A DNA stretch of 64,000 nucleotides from NCBI GenBank assembly GCA_964550895.1, contig CAZKAP010000009.1, positions 1-64,000 on the forward strand, in the 5' to 3' direction. Origin of the DNA: CAZKAP01 sp964550895. GTDB lineage: Bacteria > Bacteroidota > Bacteroidia > Flavobacteriales > Flavobacteriaceae. Position numbers and translations under genes: made by a program. The notes under the pieces were generated by a model. It was given only the letters and a program-made list of their open reading frames with translations. It was not told where the DNA came from and searched no databases. This document shows positions 26,226-35,780 of this stretch, one piece after another; position 1 is the stretch's first letter, and the number at the start of each line of letters is the position of its first letter.

Positions 26226-27884
26226 CTACCAGAATAAGGCATAGATCACCGAAAGCAATATCAGAATGATAAAGGCGCCTATGTTGTACAGGGGGCTGGT
26301 CTTAAAGTATCCCTTCTCAATCACCAGGGCGTTCTTATCCTTACCACTGCGGTTTTCCGCATAACTGAACAGCATCATAAAAACCGAGGTGATCACAAAG
26401 GTGAGCCCCATCTGGGTCAGGAAGGGCAGTTCGACGAATAGGCCTTCCATGCCTCCGCCTTCGAGCCAACCCTTAGGTCCCACCTTGAAGTACATAGCCA
26501 CCGGTATGGAGAAGAGTGCTCCGGCTATGGCAGCCCGGTTGGACGTGCGGGGCCAGAACAGGCCCAGCATAAATACAGCCAGTATGCCCGGACTTACGAT
26601 ACCCGTATATTCCTGAATGAATTGGAAAGCCTGGTCTATGCTGCCCAGCAGTGGTGCCATGACTACGGCCAGTACGAGTGCAACGGCGGCAGATATCCGA
26701 CCCACGCGAACCAGATTCTGTTCATTTCCATTTTTGGCGATATAGGGTTTGTAAAGGTCCATAGTGAATATGGTGGAGGTCGAATTCAGCATGGAGGCCA
26801 GGGAAGAAACCACTGCGGCCGCCAGGGCAGCAACGGAGACCCCTTTGAGGCCTACAGGGAGGAGCTGCATCAGCCAGGGATAGGCGTCGTCGTTCTTGGA
26901 AGGCACTCCGGTATTGCCTAAATCCCTGACACTGGCGAGCAGCTCGGGATCGTTCACTATAACATAGGCCGCAATTCCGGGTATCACCACGATAAAGGGG
27001 ATGATCATCTTGAGAAAGGCAGCAAACAATATACCCTTCTGGGACTCTTCCAGGGATTTCGCGGCCAGGGTTCGCTGGATGATGTACTGATTGAATCCCC
27101 AGTAGTACAGGTTGGCGATCCACAAGCCCCCCACCAGTACGCCTATGCCGGGCAAGTTGTTGTATTCCGGATTCGATTTGTCGAGGATCAGGTCGAAATG
27201 CCCAGGAGCCTCATCGTAGATGCGCTGTGCGCCGGCAAGAACACCTCCGGCGTCTCCTCCGACGATGTTTAGGGCAATGTAGGTGGTTACTATACCCCCA
27301 ATCACCAGGAATATGACCTGTATCATATCGGTCCAGGCCACCGCAGAAAGCCCCCCGTACAGGGAATACGCCGCCGCAAACAGGGCCAGTCCGATGATGG
27401 CGTAAATGGATTCGACACCCAGGACCGTTTCCAACGCCAGTCCACCGAGGTACAGAACGGAGGTTAAGTTAACGAATACATACAGGGCGATCCAAAAAAT
27501 GGCGAGTATGGATTTCAGGTTAGTCGAATACCGCTGCTCGATAAATTCGGGTATGGTATACAACTTTCTCTTTATGAAAACCGGCAGGAAAAACTTCCCG
27601 ACGATCAGCAGGGTCAGTGCCGCCATCCATTCATAGGAGGCGATGGCCAGGCCGGAGACGAAACCCGAGCCCGACATCCCGATAAACTGCTCTGCGGAGA
27701 TGTTTGCCGCGATCAGCGAGGCACCTATGGCCCACCAGGGCAGGGCCTTACTGGCCAGGAAGTAATCTTCGGTAGTTTTCTTCTTGCCCCCCTTATTTCT
27801 GGACACAAAGAGTCCCACAGAGAGGATAATAGTGGCATAGACAATAAAGACGACGTAATCCCAGACTGAGAAGGTACTGCTCAT
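26226..27884 (-). CDS. Sodium/solute (SSS family) sugar symporter
   Basis: A 552-residue transporter with about 14 membrane helices of the LeuT fold. SGLT-like motifs are seen: ASLIAANISAEQFIGMSGSGF near the N-terminus, YSLYGGLSAVAWTDMIQVIFL, NQYIIQRTLAAKSLEESQKG, and AALAAAVVSSLASMLNSTSTIFTMDLYKPY, which supplies the sodium site. Such SGLT homologues carry glucose, galactose or related sugars with sodium. Divergence from a GH-A hydrolase and its co-directional mutarotase supports a sugar substrate, perhaps galactose. Marine Bacteroidota often use sodium-coupled uptake. Confidence 0.9.
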   Translation of the reverse strand: MSSTFSVWDYVVFIVYATIILSVGLFVSRNKGGKKKTTEDYFLASKALPWWAIGASLIAANISAEQFIGMSGSGFVSGLAIASYEWMAALTLLIVGKFFLPVFIKRKLYTIPEFIEQRYSTNLKSILAIFWIALYVFVNLTSVLYLGGLALETVLGVESIYAIIGLALFAAAYSLYGGLSAVAWTDMIQVIFLVIGGIVTTYIALNIVGGDAGGVLAGAQRIYDEAPGHFDLILDKSNPEYNNLPGIGVLVGGLWIANLYYWGFNQYIIQRTLAAKSLEESQKGILFAAFLKMIIPFIVVIPGIAAYVIVNDPELLASVRDLGNTGVPSKNDDAYPWLMQLLPVGLKGVSVAALAAAVVSSLASMLNSTSTIFTMDLYKPYIAKNGNEQNLVRVGRISAAVALVLAVVMAPLLGSIDQAFQFIQEYTGIVSPGILAVFMLGLFWPRTSNRAAIAGALFSIPVAMYFKVGPKGWLEGGGMEGLFVELPFLTQMGLTFVITSVFMMLFSYAENRSGKDKNALVIEKGYFKTSPLYNIGAFIILILLSVIYALFW

Positions 27885-28038
27885 AGTGGATGGTTGTTAA
27901 GAAGAGATTAGGTTTACCGGTAGGTATCGGCAACGAAAGTAAATATCCTATTAATATTGATTTTGGCAAATTATTAAGATAATTTTATTCATGCCGCAAC
28001 GATGTGGCCCTTTCGGTGATCATCCTTAAACTCGGTCT

Positions 28039-30636
28039 ATGTCCTCGTCTCGTCTTCCTCATGTCTTAATCCTGAGCCTTTTGTTATATGGCTCTCTGCC
28101 GGCGCAAGCCACGGACCCTGGCTTTAGTGTAAACGAGCAAGGCAGGATCGTAACGACTTCCGATGGAACCGAGATTAGGGGTTTCGGGGTAAACTATACG
28201 CTGCCCTTCGCCCACGCATTCCGCGCTGCGGGAAAGATGGGACTGGATGTACGGGAGCAGATCGATCGAGACGTCTACCATTTCGCCCGTCTGGGCTTCG
28301 ACCTCTTCCGTGTACATGTATGGGATGTTGAAATTAGCGATACCAAGGGAAACCTGCTGAAAAACGCACAACTCGATCATTTCGATTATCTGCTGAAGCA
28401 GCTCTCTGAGCGGGGTATCCGTTATGTCCTCACCCCGATCGCTTACTGGGGCAACGGCTGGCCCGAACCGGACGAAAAGCTGCCGGGTTTTTCCTCGGTC
28501 TTCGGAAAATCGGAATGTTTGACCAATCCCGATTGCATTGAGGCCCAGGAAAATTACCTCTATCAGTTTATGAACCATGTTAACCCATACACAGGTTTCG
28601 CCTATAAGAACGATCCCAATCTAATCGCTGTAGAGATCAGTAATGAGCCCCACCACCGGGGGAATGGGAAGGAAGTCACCGCATTTGTCAAGCGAATGCT
28701 CAGGTCTGTGCAACGCAGCGGAAACAGAAAACCCGTCTTCTATAATATCAGCCACGGCGTTCACTTTGCTGCGGATTATTTCCGGGCAGGGATAGACGGT
28801 GGGACCTTTCAATGGTATCCCACTGGCCTGGGGTATCAGAAGGAACTACCTGGAAACGCCCTGCTTAATGTGGACCGCTACCCTATTCCTTTCGACAGCA
28901 TCATTGGCCGAAACTCGGGGGCCAAAATCGTCTATGAATTCGATGCGGCCGATGTCATGGATGCCCATGTGTACCCGGCCATGGCTCGCAGTTTCCGGGA
29001 AGCCGGCATACAACTGGCTACCCATTTCGCCTACGACCCCACTTTTCTGGCCCCGTACAATACGGAGTACAACACCCACTACATGAATCTGGCCTATACT
29101 CCGTCCAAGGCACTGGCACTGGCCATTTGTTCACGTATATTCCATGAAATTCCGATCTACAGCAGTTTCGGGCGCTATCCGGAGAATACCCGTTTCGGCC
29201 ATACCACCCTGGATCCGGAAAACGGACTGGCCGTCTATAATAGCCCCGATACTTTTATATACACCGGAGATACTCAGGATACCCCTTTACAAATCAAGAA
29301 ATTAGAGTCCCTGAAGGGGGTGGGGAGTTCACCCGTGGTCAAGTATACGGGCTCCGGTGCTTATTTTCTGGACCGGGTGCAAAAGGGCATCTGGAGGCTT
29401 GAAATTATGCCGGATCCTGGTATTTACAAGAACCCCTTCGGAAGAAACAGCACGGATCGTCAGCTGGCAGGGCTGCGTTGGGACACAAACGAGATCACCG
29501 TTGACCTCAGGGATTTGGGATCGGATTTTGACATCACTAAAATCGACCGGGGTAAGGCCTTCGAACCCAGTCCCATCGACTCCAGGACTTACCGGGTCTA
29601 CCCGGGCACCTATCTACTCACCCGGGCGGGGAAGAGCAACGAGGACTATGGCGAGAAAAGGCTGGGTGCCATACGTATGGACGAATTCTTTGCACCCGAA
29701 AAGCCCATACCCTCCTTACAGCTGAATCACCAACCGCCCCTATCCGCTCCGGCAGGCTCTGATCTCACCCTGCAGGCCGGAGTATTCGATACGCTGCAAC
29801 CCATGGCGGTCACTATTCACGCTTATCCACCCGGTCAGGGCCGGGTGGACATACACATGGAAAGCACAGATGGCTTCCACTACCGTGGAAAACTCAAAGG
29901 CGAAGGTCTCATGGGGGTAGGCAGACTGAACTACTTCATTAGCATAACCCGAAATTCGGGCGAGGTGATCACTTTCCCTGCGGGTGTATCCGGGGTACCC
30001 GGGGAATGGGACTTCGAATTCGACCGCCATTACCGGACTGAAGTCCTGAATGCCGATGCTCCCGTGTTGCTCTTCGATGCCTATGCCGACTACGATAACC
30101 TGATACGCACCTGGCGGCCGGAAGTGAGACTGATAAAAGATCCGCTCTCCCATGGAGGCGTACTCGAGGTCAATCCGGCGCAACTCTGGAGACCCGATAG
30201 CGAAAACCTCGACGCATCCCCTATATACGATTATAGCATCAAGCACCCTACCCGGCAACGCACACGGAGTTGGAAGGACGCCCTGGGGGAAAAATCCTCA
30301 CTCGCGGTAGAAGGCCGCAGCCTGAATGGCAAGCCCTGTAAGGTTCAGATCGGTTTAACGCAGGATAACGGGCATACCTATGCCGCCCTGTTGGAATTGA
30401 CTCCTGAGAAACGCATCCACCGCATTTCCCTGGCTGAATTGAAACCGGTACCCACCGTGCTGCTGCCAAGGCCCTATCCCACCTTCCTGCCGTATTTCTT
30501 TGAATCCGCTGAGGAGCCCGGGAAACTGCAGCTCAATCGAATGGAAGCCCTTCAAATCTCGCTCGGACCCGGCCTTTCCGATTCGCAGCGACAGGAAAGA
30601 AACGGCTACGCGCTTTCCAGAGTCTGGTTGGAATAA
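28039..30636 (+). CDS. Secreted clan GH-A (cellulase/mannanase-like) glycoside hydrolase
   Basis: An 865-residue exported enzyme with a signal peptide ending GSLPAQA. A TIM barrel covers about residues 20-400. The acid/base glutamate is in AVEISNEPHH and the nucleophile in KIVYEFDAADVMDAHVYP, the strand-4 and strand-7 positions of clan GH-A. After it come beta-rich modules (about 400-560 and 570-690) and a C-terminal domain that may bind sugar. I cannot place it in one GH family; GH5-like is the closest feel. It is followed 13 bases later by galactose mutarotase. Substrate is likely a plant or algal beta-glycan but is not shown. Confidence 0.72.
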   Translation: MSSSRLPHVLILSLLLYGSLPAQATDPGFSVNEQGRIVTTSDGTEIRGFGVNYTLPFAHAFRAAGKMGLDVREQIDRDVYHFARLGFDLFRVHVWDVEISDTKGNLLKNAQLDHFDYLLKQLSERGIRYVLTPIAYWGNGWPEPDEKLPGFSSVFGKSECLTNPDCIEAQENYLYQFMNHVNPYTGFAYKNDPNLIAVEISNEPHHRGNGKEVTAFVKRMLRSVQRSGNRKPVFYNISHGVHFAADYFRAGIDGGTFQWYPTGLGYQKELPGNALLNVDRYPIPFDSIIGRNSGAKIVYEFDAADVMDAHVYPAMARSFREAGIQLATHFAYDPTFLAPYNTEYNTHYMNLAYTPSKALALAICSRIFHEIPIYSSFGRYPENTRFGHTTLDPENGLAVYNSPDTFIYTGDTQDTPLQIKKLESLKGVGSSPVVKYTGSGAYFLDRVQKGIWRLEIMPDPGIYKNPFGRNSTDRQLAGLRWDTNEITVDLRDLGSDFDITKIDRGKAFEPSPIDSRTYRVYPGTYLLTRAGKSNEDYGEKRLGAIRMDEFFAPEKPIPSLQLNHQPPLSAPAGSDLTLQAGVFDTLQPMAVTIHAYPPGQGRVDIHMESTDGFHYRGKLKGEGLMGVGRLNYFISITRNSGEVITFPAGVSGVPGEWDFEFDRHYRTEVLNADAPVLLFDAYADYDNLIRTWRPEVRLIKDPLSHGGVLEVNPAQLWRPDSENLDASPIYDYSIKHPTRQRTRSWKDALGEKSSLAVEGRSLNGKPCKVQIGLTQDNGHTYAALLELTPEKRIHRISLAELKPVPTVLLPRPYPTFLPYFFESAEEPGKLQLNRMEALQISLGPGLSDSQRQERNGYALSRVWLE

Positions 30637-30649
30637 TAACTGCTCTCCC

Positions 30650-31702
30650 ATGAAACACCCTTCGTACCGCATCACGCCTTTTGGTGAGCTGAATAACCGC
30701 CCTGTAGAATGCATCCGCCTGACTGACGAAACGGGAGCCGTAGTGGAGGTTCTCACACTGGGGGCTACCTGGCATATTTATGCGGTACCCCTGCCCGGAG
30801 GTGGTCTGCGGGATATACTGGTTAAACCCGGGGACCTGAACGGTTACCTGGAAAACCAAGGGGGTCCGGACTATTGTTTCGGGGCCTCGATCGGTCGCTA
30901 TGCCGGGAGAATTGGCGGCGGGGGATTCAGGCTGAACAAGGAATTCCATTCCCTGGCGGGTACCGATGGGGTCCATCTGCACGGGGGCGATCAGGGGCTT
31001 TCCCGGAAAATCTGGAAGGTAATTGAGCACGGAGAAGGGGCTGAGCCCTGGGTACTCCTGAGCGTGGACAGCGCAGACGGCGAAGGGGGATATCCCGGTG
31101 AACTCACTGTATTCGCCCGCTTCCAGCTCAGCCGGGGTACCTGCATACTGACCTATTACGGGTATTCGGATCGGGACACCGTGCTCAACCTGACGAATCA
31201 CGCTTATTTCAACTTGTCCGATCGGAAGGGTGTGGAGGATCTGGTCCTGGAAATGGGTTCGCACCGATGGCTGGAGGCCGACGATCGCAATGTGCCTACG
31301 GGGGAAATTCACGACCTCTCCCATAGCCCTTTGGATTTCAGGCAGGGTGTCAGGCTGGGTACTGCCCTGGATTACTGTGGATTCCTGGACCACGTGTTCC
31401 TGTTGGACTGGCATCCCGAGCGGGGTCGCTATGCCCGGTTAACCGACCCGAAGAGCGGGCTGTACCTGATGGTTCAGACCAATCAGCCCGCAGTGGTTGT
31501 ATTTGCGCCCAGAGCCCTGGAATACAAAGGCAAACTGTCCAATGCACACAAGGGGCCGCATGAATTCCCGGCCATTTGCTTTGAAACCCAGAACTATCCG
31601 GACGCTCCCAATAAGCCCCACTTTCCCTCCAGCCTCCTATGTGAAGGCAGTAGCTACTATTCACGCACATACTACCGGGCCGGTGTATCGAAGGGCTCCT
31701 AG
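30650..31702 (+). CDS. galM: Aldose 1-epimerase (galactose mutarotase)
   Basis: A 350-residue mutarotase that interconverts alpha and beta anomers of galactose or glucose. The start is ATG 30650 (MKHPSYRITPFG); the longer frame runs back into the hydrolase gene. Family segments are DYCFGASIGRYAGRIGGGGF, GTDGVHLHGGDQGLSRKIW, and the catalytic histidine region LNLTNHAYFNLSD, with the catalytic glutamate near FAPRALEYKG or in the C-terminal part. It has no signal peptide and is probably cytosolic. It lies in the same transcript as the hydrolase and its stop overlaps the convergent 2H gene by 4 bases. Confidence 0.93.
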   Translation: MKHPSYRITPFGELNNRPVECIRLTDETGAVVEVLTLGATWHIYAVPLPGGGLRDILVKPGDLNGYLENQGGPDYCFGASIGRYAGRIGGGGFRLNKEFHSLAGTDGVHLHGGDQGLSRKIWKVIEHGEGAEPWVLLSVDSADGEGGYPGELTVFARFQLSRGTCILTYYGYSDRDTVLNLTNHAYFNLSDRKGVEDLVLEMGSHRWLEADDRNVPTGEIHDLSHSPLDFRQGVRLGTALDYCGFLDHVFLLDWHPERGRYARLTDPKSGLYLMVQTNQPAVVVFAPRALEYKGKLSNAHKGPHEFPAICFETQNYPDAPNKPHFPSSLLCEGSSYYSRTYYRAGVSKGS

Positions 31703-32379
31703 AAAGTGAAGCGTTGCAGTATGCGACACTTTTCAGCGCGCTGGTACCAGTCGTTGGCCACCAGCTCGAACTCCTGTACGACAAACTCCCCGAACTCCCT
31801 TTCGGACTGCTGCTTAAGGAATTCGACCAGGCCCGATCCGTCTGAAAGTGGTCGCCTGAAGCGAAGCACCGTACTGTGACCGGACTCCGTCCTGTAACGG
31901 GAATCTATGGAGTGCTGTAACCCGGAATGTCCAAAAAGCGAACGGAGACGCTCCCTGATGGCATTAAGAACATTGTCAGGGAAATATCCCTGTATCATCA
32001 GGCAGGAGGGAGAGGCCGTAACCCCTCGGAAACGGTAAGTAAAAGGAGTTATGCCCCGGAGGGCTTTCTGGATGATATCCCCGTATGCGGACGGCTCGAT
32101 ACTATCCACGGTAAAACCCCGGTAGCAGGAAATAATCGACATGACCGTCACGTGAAGATCACTGCCGGGATACGGGTACTGACCGGGTGCCACCCGGGAA
32201 ACCTCGCTCAGGAATTCACGAATATGCTCACGAACGTTATCGTCGGGCCGCAACAACAAGGTAATTCCGTAGCGATCGTCTCGGGGGTCATCGATCAGGG
32301 GATCCCATACCTCTTTTCCGCAGGAAAAGGCCTGAAATGCATCGGTGCGCAATTCCCTGTAGAGTTCGTCGAGATCCAT
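31699..32379 (-). CDS. 2H phosphoesterase (2'-5' RNA ligase-like) protein
   Basis: A 226-residue protein with the two histidine motifs of the 2H superfamily: LHVTVMSI near residue 82 and GHSTVLRFRR near residue 168. Members cleave or form 2'-5' or cyclic phosphodiester bonds in RNA or nucleotides. Length is a little above the LigT norm, with an extra N-terminal helix. It converges with galM and follows the terminator of the heme operon, so it stands alone. The substrate is unknown. Confidence 0.82.
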   Translation of the reverse strand: MDLDELYRELRTDAFQAFSCGKEVWDPLIDDPRDDRYGITLLLRPDDNVREHIREFLSEVSRVAPGQYPYPGSDLHVTVMSIISCYRGFTVDSIEPSAYGDIIQKALRGITPFTYRFRGVTASPSCLMIQGYFPDNVLNAIRERLRSLFGHSGLQHSIDSRYRTESGHSTVLRFRRPLSDGSGLVEFLKQQSEREFGEFVVQEFELVANDWYQRAEKCRILQRFTF

Positions 32380-32411
32380 GCGAAATACCGTTTATTCAAA
32401 AATACTGTGAA

Positions 32412-32438
32412 AAACCCCCGGTTTATCCCCGGGGGTTT
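32412..32438 (-). terminator. Terminator of the hmuR-hmuY-doxX operon
   Basis: A ten-pair perfect stem (AAACCCCCGG with CCGGGGGTTT) and seven-base loop, followed on the minus strand by T residues. It lies 23 bases beyond the DoxX stop and before the 2H gene start. Confidence 0.85.
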
Positions 32439-32461
32439 ACGATACCGACCGCAGTGAAACC

Positions 32462-32911
32462 CTAGGGCCGAATCGGATGCATCCAGACCAATGGCTTCCA
32501 CTTCGGCCATTCCATCAGAATGAGGGTCAGGTTGATCGCAAACAAACCGATCACCTGCAACAGCTTAACCACTTCATCGGCCTCGAGGAAGGCGTGGAAC
32601 AACACAATCTGCAGGGTGATGGGCAGCAACAGGACCGCTCCGATAAAGGCCGTGTACTGCAATGCGATCAGCAATCCGAATGCGATTTCACATATGCCGA
32701 GGACCTGCCAGGCATAGCCCGTCTGCTTGGATCCGCTGATGTAAAGGATTTTCTGGAGGGTGGATTCCCTGGCCGGATCCTTGAATTTTTCGGCTTTCTC
32801 CACCACTTCCAGAGGCGTGGGAACGGGCTTCTGAAACTTCTGTATCCCCCCGTAGATCATGATACCGCCCAGGAGCAACCGAAGCGCAATGAAAAGGAAA
32901 TTCCTGAACAT
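32462..32911 (-). CDS. DoxX/MauE-like membrane protein
   Basis: A 149-residue protein with four membrane helices (FLFIALRLLLGGIMIYGGIQ, WQVLGICEIAFGLLIALQ, FIGAVLLLPITLQIVLFHAFL, LLQVIGLFAINLTLILMEW). The first-helix pattern RLLLGGIMIYGGIQKF is that of DoxX proteins. It has charged loops without a known catalytic motif. It is the last gene of the receptor operon, 3 bases after the HmuY-like gene. DoxX proteins are linked to quinone or redox work in membranes in several species; its link to heme is inferred from position. Confidence 0.82.
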   Translation of the reverse strand: MFRNFLFIALRLLLGGIMIYGGIQKFQKPVPTPLEVVEKAEKFKDPARESTLQKILYISGSKQTGYAWQVLGICEIAFGLLIALQYTAFIGAVLLLPITLQIVLFHAFLEADEVVKLLQVIGLFAINLTLILMEWPKWKPLVWMHPIRP

Positions 32912-32914
32912 CTC

Positions 32915-33553
32915 TTATGGATTAAGGTTGGTATCGCCCGGGTTGGGATTGTACAAATAGTTAAAGGTATACACGCGCGATTCGTCGATCATCGCATTGG
33001 GTTGTGCGGGAGCGTTCCGGTAATACGAAAGGATTTCCACCTTGGCATATTTGCCGTCATGGGTTCGGAACACCAAAATACGACCCGGTATGGGAGTGAC
33101 CAGAAAGGTAGCCGGGTTGTAATTGTACCATCCGTTATCGCTTCCCAAAGGCACTGCGAATGATCCCGTGGCGTCCTGGCTAAAGGTTATTCCCTCGGCC
33201 GTGGTCACCTGTGCGAAGGTGCCCGTGGCAACAAATGCCCCGGCGTCGCCGTTGCGGACGGGTTCATCGGCAGTGCCCGTTGCCGTACCGCCGTTTACCG
33301 CTATGGTCGTTCCCCTGAAGGCAATATCCCACTCGGTTTCGCTGGTGGTAACCGCTCCCGTCGCAAAACTAAACTTCGTAAATGGCCCTCCTATGGGCTG
33401 ACCCTGCCCCCCGGTCTGTGGTGCCTCTAGATTAGAAATGGTGGCCGTGATAGCTGCCTCGGAGACGGTGCCCGAAGCTTCATCCTCGTTTTCACAGGAA
33501 ACCGTTAGTGCCACCAAAATAAGGAATCCCAATAATTGAATAGTCTTAGTCAT
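32915..33553 (-). CDS. HmuY-family heme-binding lipoprotein
   Basis: A 212-residue lipoprotein (signal ending VALTVSC) followed by a low-complexity acidic start and the HmuY beta fold. Typical segments are FTKFSFATGAVTTSETEWDIAFRGTTIAVNGG, GWYNYNPATFLVTPIPGRILVFRTHDGKYAKVEILSYY and the aromatic ending RVYTFNYLYNPNP, cited here as separate pieces of family pattern. HmuY in Porphyromonas scavenges heme at the surface and passes it to the receptor HmuR. Few histidines are present, so heme ligands may differ from HmuY. It lies between the receptor and DoxX genes. Confidence 0.82.
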   Translation of the reverse strand: MTKTIQLLGFLILVALTVSCENEDEASGTVSEAAITATISNLEAPQTGGQGQPIGGPFTKFSFATGAVTTSETEWDIAFRGTTIAVNGGTATGTADEPVRNGDAGAFVATGTFAQVTTAEGITFSQDATGSFAVPLGSDNGWYNYNPATFLVTPIPGRILVFRTHDGKYAKVEILSYYRNAPAQPNAMIDESRVYTFNYLYNPNPGDTNLNP

Positions 33554-33571
33554 CGTTGAAGTATTTATAAA

Positions 33572-35689
33572 TTAAAAGTTGATATGGAGTCTGGTAAACC
33601 ACTGTATACCCGGGTTTACCAGTAAACGATTTCCGGGAGCTCCCAGCGGATTTACTCCGCGGAAATTCAGAAGATTATTAACCCCTGCCTGCAGCTTGTA
33701 TTTCTTCAGGAAGGTCTTGCCCACGGCTACATTGACCAGGGCGTATCCTTCTATGAAGGCATCGTCAAAATCGTCCAGCACATCGTTGCCGTTGACATCT
33801 GTCAGCCCGAATCGGCTCCGGTATACCACCCTCAAATTAGCGTCGGCTTTCCATCTGGGTATCTCGTAAAAAACCTTGAAATTCAGGGTATGCCGGGATC
33901 GGTTTTCCAGGCCGAAATACTCCTGCCTGCTGACAGCCACGGTTTGAAGGGTTCGAGGATCCCGGGCAAATACCTCTCCCTGTTCCACGGCCTCGATTTT
34001 AGCTTTGTCGTATGCATAAAGTAGCTGGTAGCCGGCTGAAAGGTTCAGGTTAGCGGAAGGCCGCAAGTGCACGTCTGCTTCCACTCCCTGGGTATACACC
34101 TGGTCGCGGTTGATATAGCCAAAGACATTTTGTCCATTGGTCTTCGACGCCAGGATTCTGGTATCAATGAGATTTCGGAAATCGTTTCGAAAGGCGTTGA
34201 TTTCAAATGACCATTCCGGACGCCTTACAACCAGGGCTACATTGTAACCCACAGAACTTTCCGCATCCAGAGGTTGTCCCAGATCCGTCGGGTCCACCTG
34301 CAGTGCGGCCACCTGCCCCAGATCCAATAACCGCTGAATCCCTGCTGCTTCGACCTCTTTTCCGAATACCGAGTATCCGCCTCCGGAAACGTTGGTAAAA
34401 TCCAGATAGAGCTGCCTGAAATCCGGAGCCTTGAATCCACTGCCCACGGATGCCTTTAGGGCCAGGTCTTCTGACAAACTGAATCTCATTGAGGCCTTGG
34501 GACTGAATTGGGAATTGTAATCGCTGTGGCGGTCGAACCGGGCTCCTGCAATGACATTTACCTTATTCCAGGGCCGAAAATCATATTGGGCGAAAACGTA
34601 TTGGGAATCGAAGACGACCTCATTGGCAAATAAAGAGCGATCCAGGGTTTCGTGATTATAGCCCATGCCCAGGGTCAGGGTATTTCCCGTTGAGAAGGAA
34701 TGGTTGAAGCGAAGTTCGGGCCGCAGCAGGCTCTGGTTAAAATCGTTTTCGATCAGTACCTGCTGATCCACCGGGTCGACTGACTGCTCGTCGGTTTGGT
34801 AATGGGTGTAATACAGCTCGTACTGTATCTGGGTTTTCTCCGAGGGATTGTGATCCAGTCTCAGGTGGTAATTACCGTCCCTTTCCATACTCGTACTGGG
34901 CTGTATGTCGAATTCCTGAACGAAATATCGTCCCGAGGCAAACCCATCCAGATTGCTGGAAAGCCGTGCATGCACACGGGCGTTAAACGTATAATTGAAA
35001 AACGGACTAACGGTTTGAGCTTCGGAGTCCGGCGTGAGGTCAAAGCCATCGGTGCTTAGTCGATCGAAGAAAAAAGAATAACCCAGGCCGCCGCCCACTT
35101 TCTGGCCGAAGGACAAACTGGTATTCTGGTTGTTGAATTCCGCACTCCTATGGGACAACTGACCCGAAATTTTTCGGTCCGACGCCGGACGGGTGATGAT
35201 GTTGATGACTCCGCCCAGGGCTTCGGAACCAAAGAGGCTGGACGAAGGCCCTTTGACCACCTCTACCTGCTCAATATTTCCTATGGCAAGCCTGCTGAGA
35301 TCCAGGTTCCCCGAACTCCTTCCTACCACGGGAACTCCATCGATTAAAACCAATACGTAGTCCGAGGAGATCCCCTGGATCTGTACCCCCTCTCCTCCCC
35401 CGATTGTTGCATCGGGTGTGATGAGTATACCGGTTTGTTCTTCCAGGATCTCATCCAACCGGGTGACCCCTGTACGCTGAATCTGCTCTTTGGAAATCAG
35501 TGTAACCGGTAATGGTAAAGAAGAAAGCTGCCGGTATGTTCGGGTTGCCGTGACCACCACCCCTTCGAGTTTTTCCACCCGGGTGGAGTCCCTTTCTCTG
35601 CCCGATTGTTGAGAAAAAGCGGACAGGAATGGCCCCGCTAATAGGATAGAAAATGCTATCTTTTTATTTAGATTGATTCCACATAACAT
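33572..35689 (-). CDS. TonB-dependent receptor, probable heme/hemoprotein receptor
   Basis: A 705-residue outer-membrane receptor. A signal peptide (IAFSILLAGPFLSAFSQQ) is followed by a TonB box region (KLEGVVVTATRT), a plug with GVTRLDEILEEQTGILITPD and VEVVKGPSSSLFGSEALGGVINIITR, and a 22-strand barrel ending NPGIQWFTRLHINF. Heme specificity is inferred from the HmuY gene downstream. A TATATTTG promoter element lies only 6 bases before the ATG at 35689, so the transcript may be nearly leaderless or the true start slightly different. It is divergent from the DUF6607 operon. Confidence 0.85.
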   Translation of the reverse strand: MLCGINLNKKIAFSILLAGPFLSAFSQQSGRERDSTRVEKLEGVVVTATRTYRQLSSLPLPVTLISKEQIQRTGVTRLDEILEEQTGILITPDATIGGGEGVQIQGISSDYVLVLIDGVPVVGRSSGNLDLSRLAIGNIEQVEVVKGPSSSLFGSEALGGVINIITRPASDRKISGQLSHRSAEFNNQNTSLSFGQKVGGGLGYSFFFDRLSTDGFDLTPDSEAQTVSPFFNYTFNARVHARLSSNLDGFASGRYFVQEFDIQPSTSMERDGNYHLRLDHNPSEKTQIQYELYYTHYQTDEQSVDPVDQQVLIENDFNQSLLRPELRFNHSFSTGNTLTLGMGYNHETLDRSLFANEVVFDSQYVFAQYDFRPWNKVNVIAGARFDRHSDYNSQFSPKASMRFSLSEDLALKASVGSGFKAPDFRQLYLDFTNVSGGGYSVFGKEVEAAGIQRLLDLGQVAALQVDPTDLGQPLDAESSVGYNVALVVRRPEWSFEINAFRNDFRNLIDTRILASKTNGQNVFGYINRDQVYTQGVEADVHLRPSANLNLSAGYQLLYAYDKAKIEAVEQGEVFARDPRTLQTVAVSRQEYFGLENRSRHTLNFKVFYEIPRWKADANLRVVYRSRFGLTDVNGNDVLDDFDDAFIEGYALVNVAVGKTFLKKYKLQAGVNNLLNFRGVNPLGAPGNRLLVNPGIQWFTRLHINF

Positions 35690-35694
35690 GCCGG

Positions 35695-35702
35695 CAAATA
35701 TA
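35695..35702 (-). promoter_or_regulatory. -7 element of the receptor operon
   Basis: Minus-strand TATATTTG, a perfect TAnnTTTG box, directly upstream of the receptor ATG. No convincing TTG partner was found at the usual distance. Confidence 0.5.
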
Positions 35703-35709
35703 TCAGGTT

Positions 35710-35728
35710 ATTTTTATCCGGTCTAAAT
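35710..35728. promoter_or_regulatory. Candidate operator between the heme operons
   Basis: A 19-base imperfect dyad (ATTT...CGG...AAAT, with the half-site GTCTAAAT) between the two divergent -7 boxes. Such a place suits a Fur- or DtxR-type metal regulator acting on both operons. Confidence 0.4.
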
Positions 35729-35735
35729 AAATTTC

Positions 35736-35743
35736 TATTTTTG
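35736..35743 (+). promoter_or_regulatory. -7 element of the DUF6607 operon
   Basis: TATTTTTG matches TAnnTTTG and is 37 bases before the DUF6607 start codon. Confidence 0.5.
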
Positions 35744-35780
35744 CCCTGAAGAGCACTAAAAAACCTTAAGTATTTCACCC

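Noticed and set aside
27916..27921. ACCGGT upstream of the sodium/sugar symporter, similar to the boxes near 58.0 kb
   Set aside because: The six-base word occurs many times in the window, including inside genes, so a shared regulator is not supported.
30533..31414. 293-codon minus-strand frame over galM
   Set aside because: It mirrors the galM coding frame; galM motifs are clear and the mirror has no recognisable domain.
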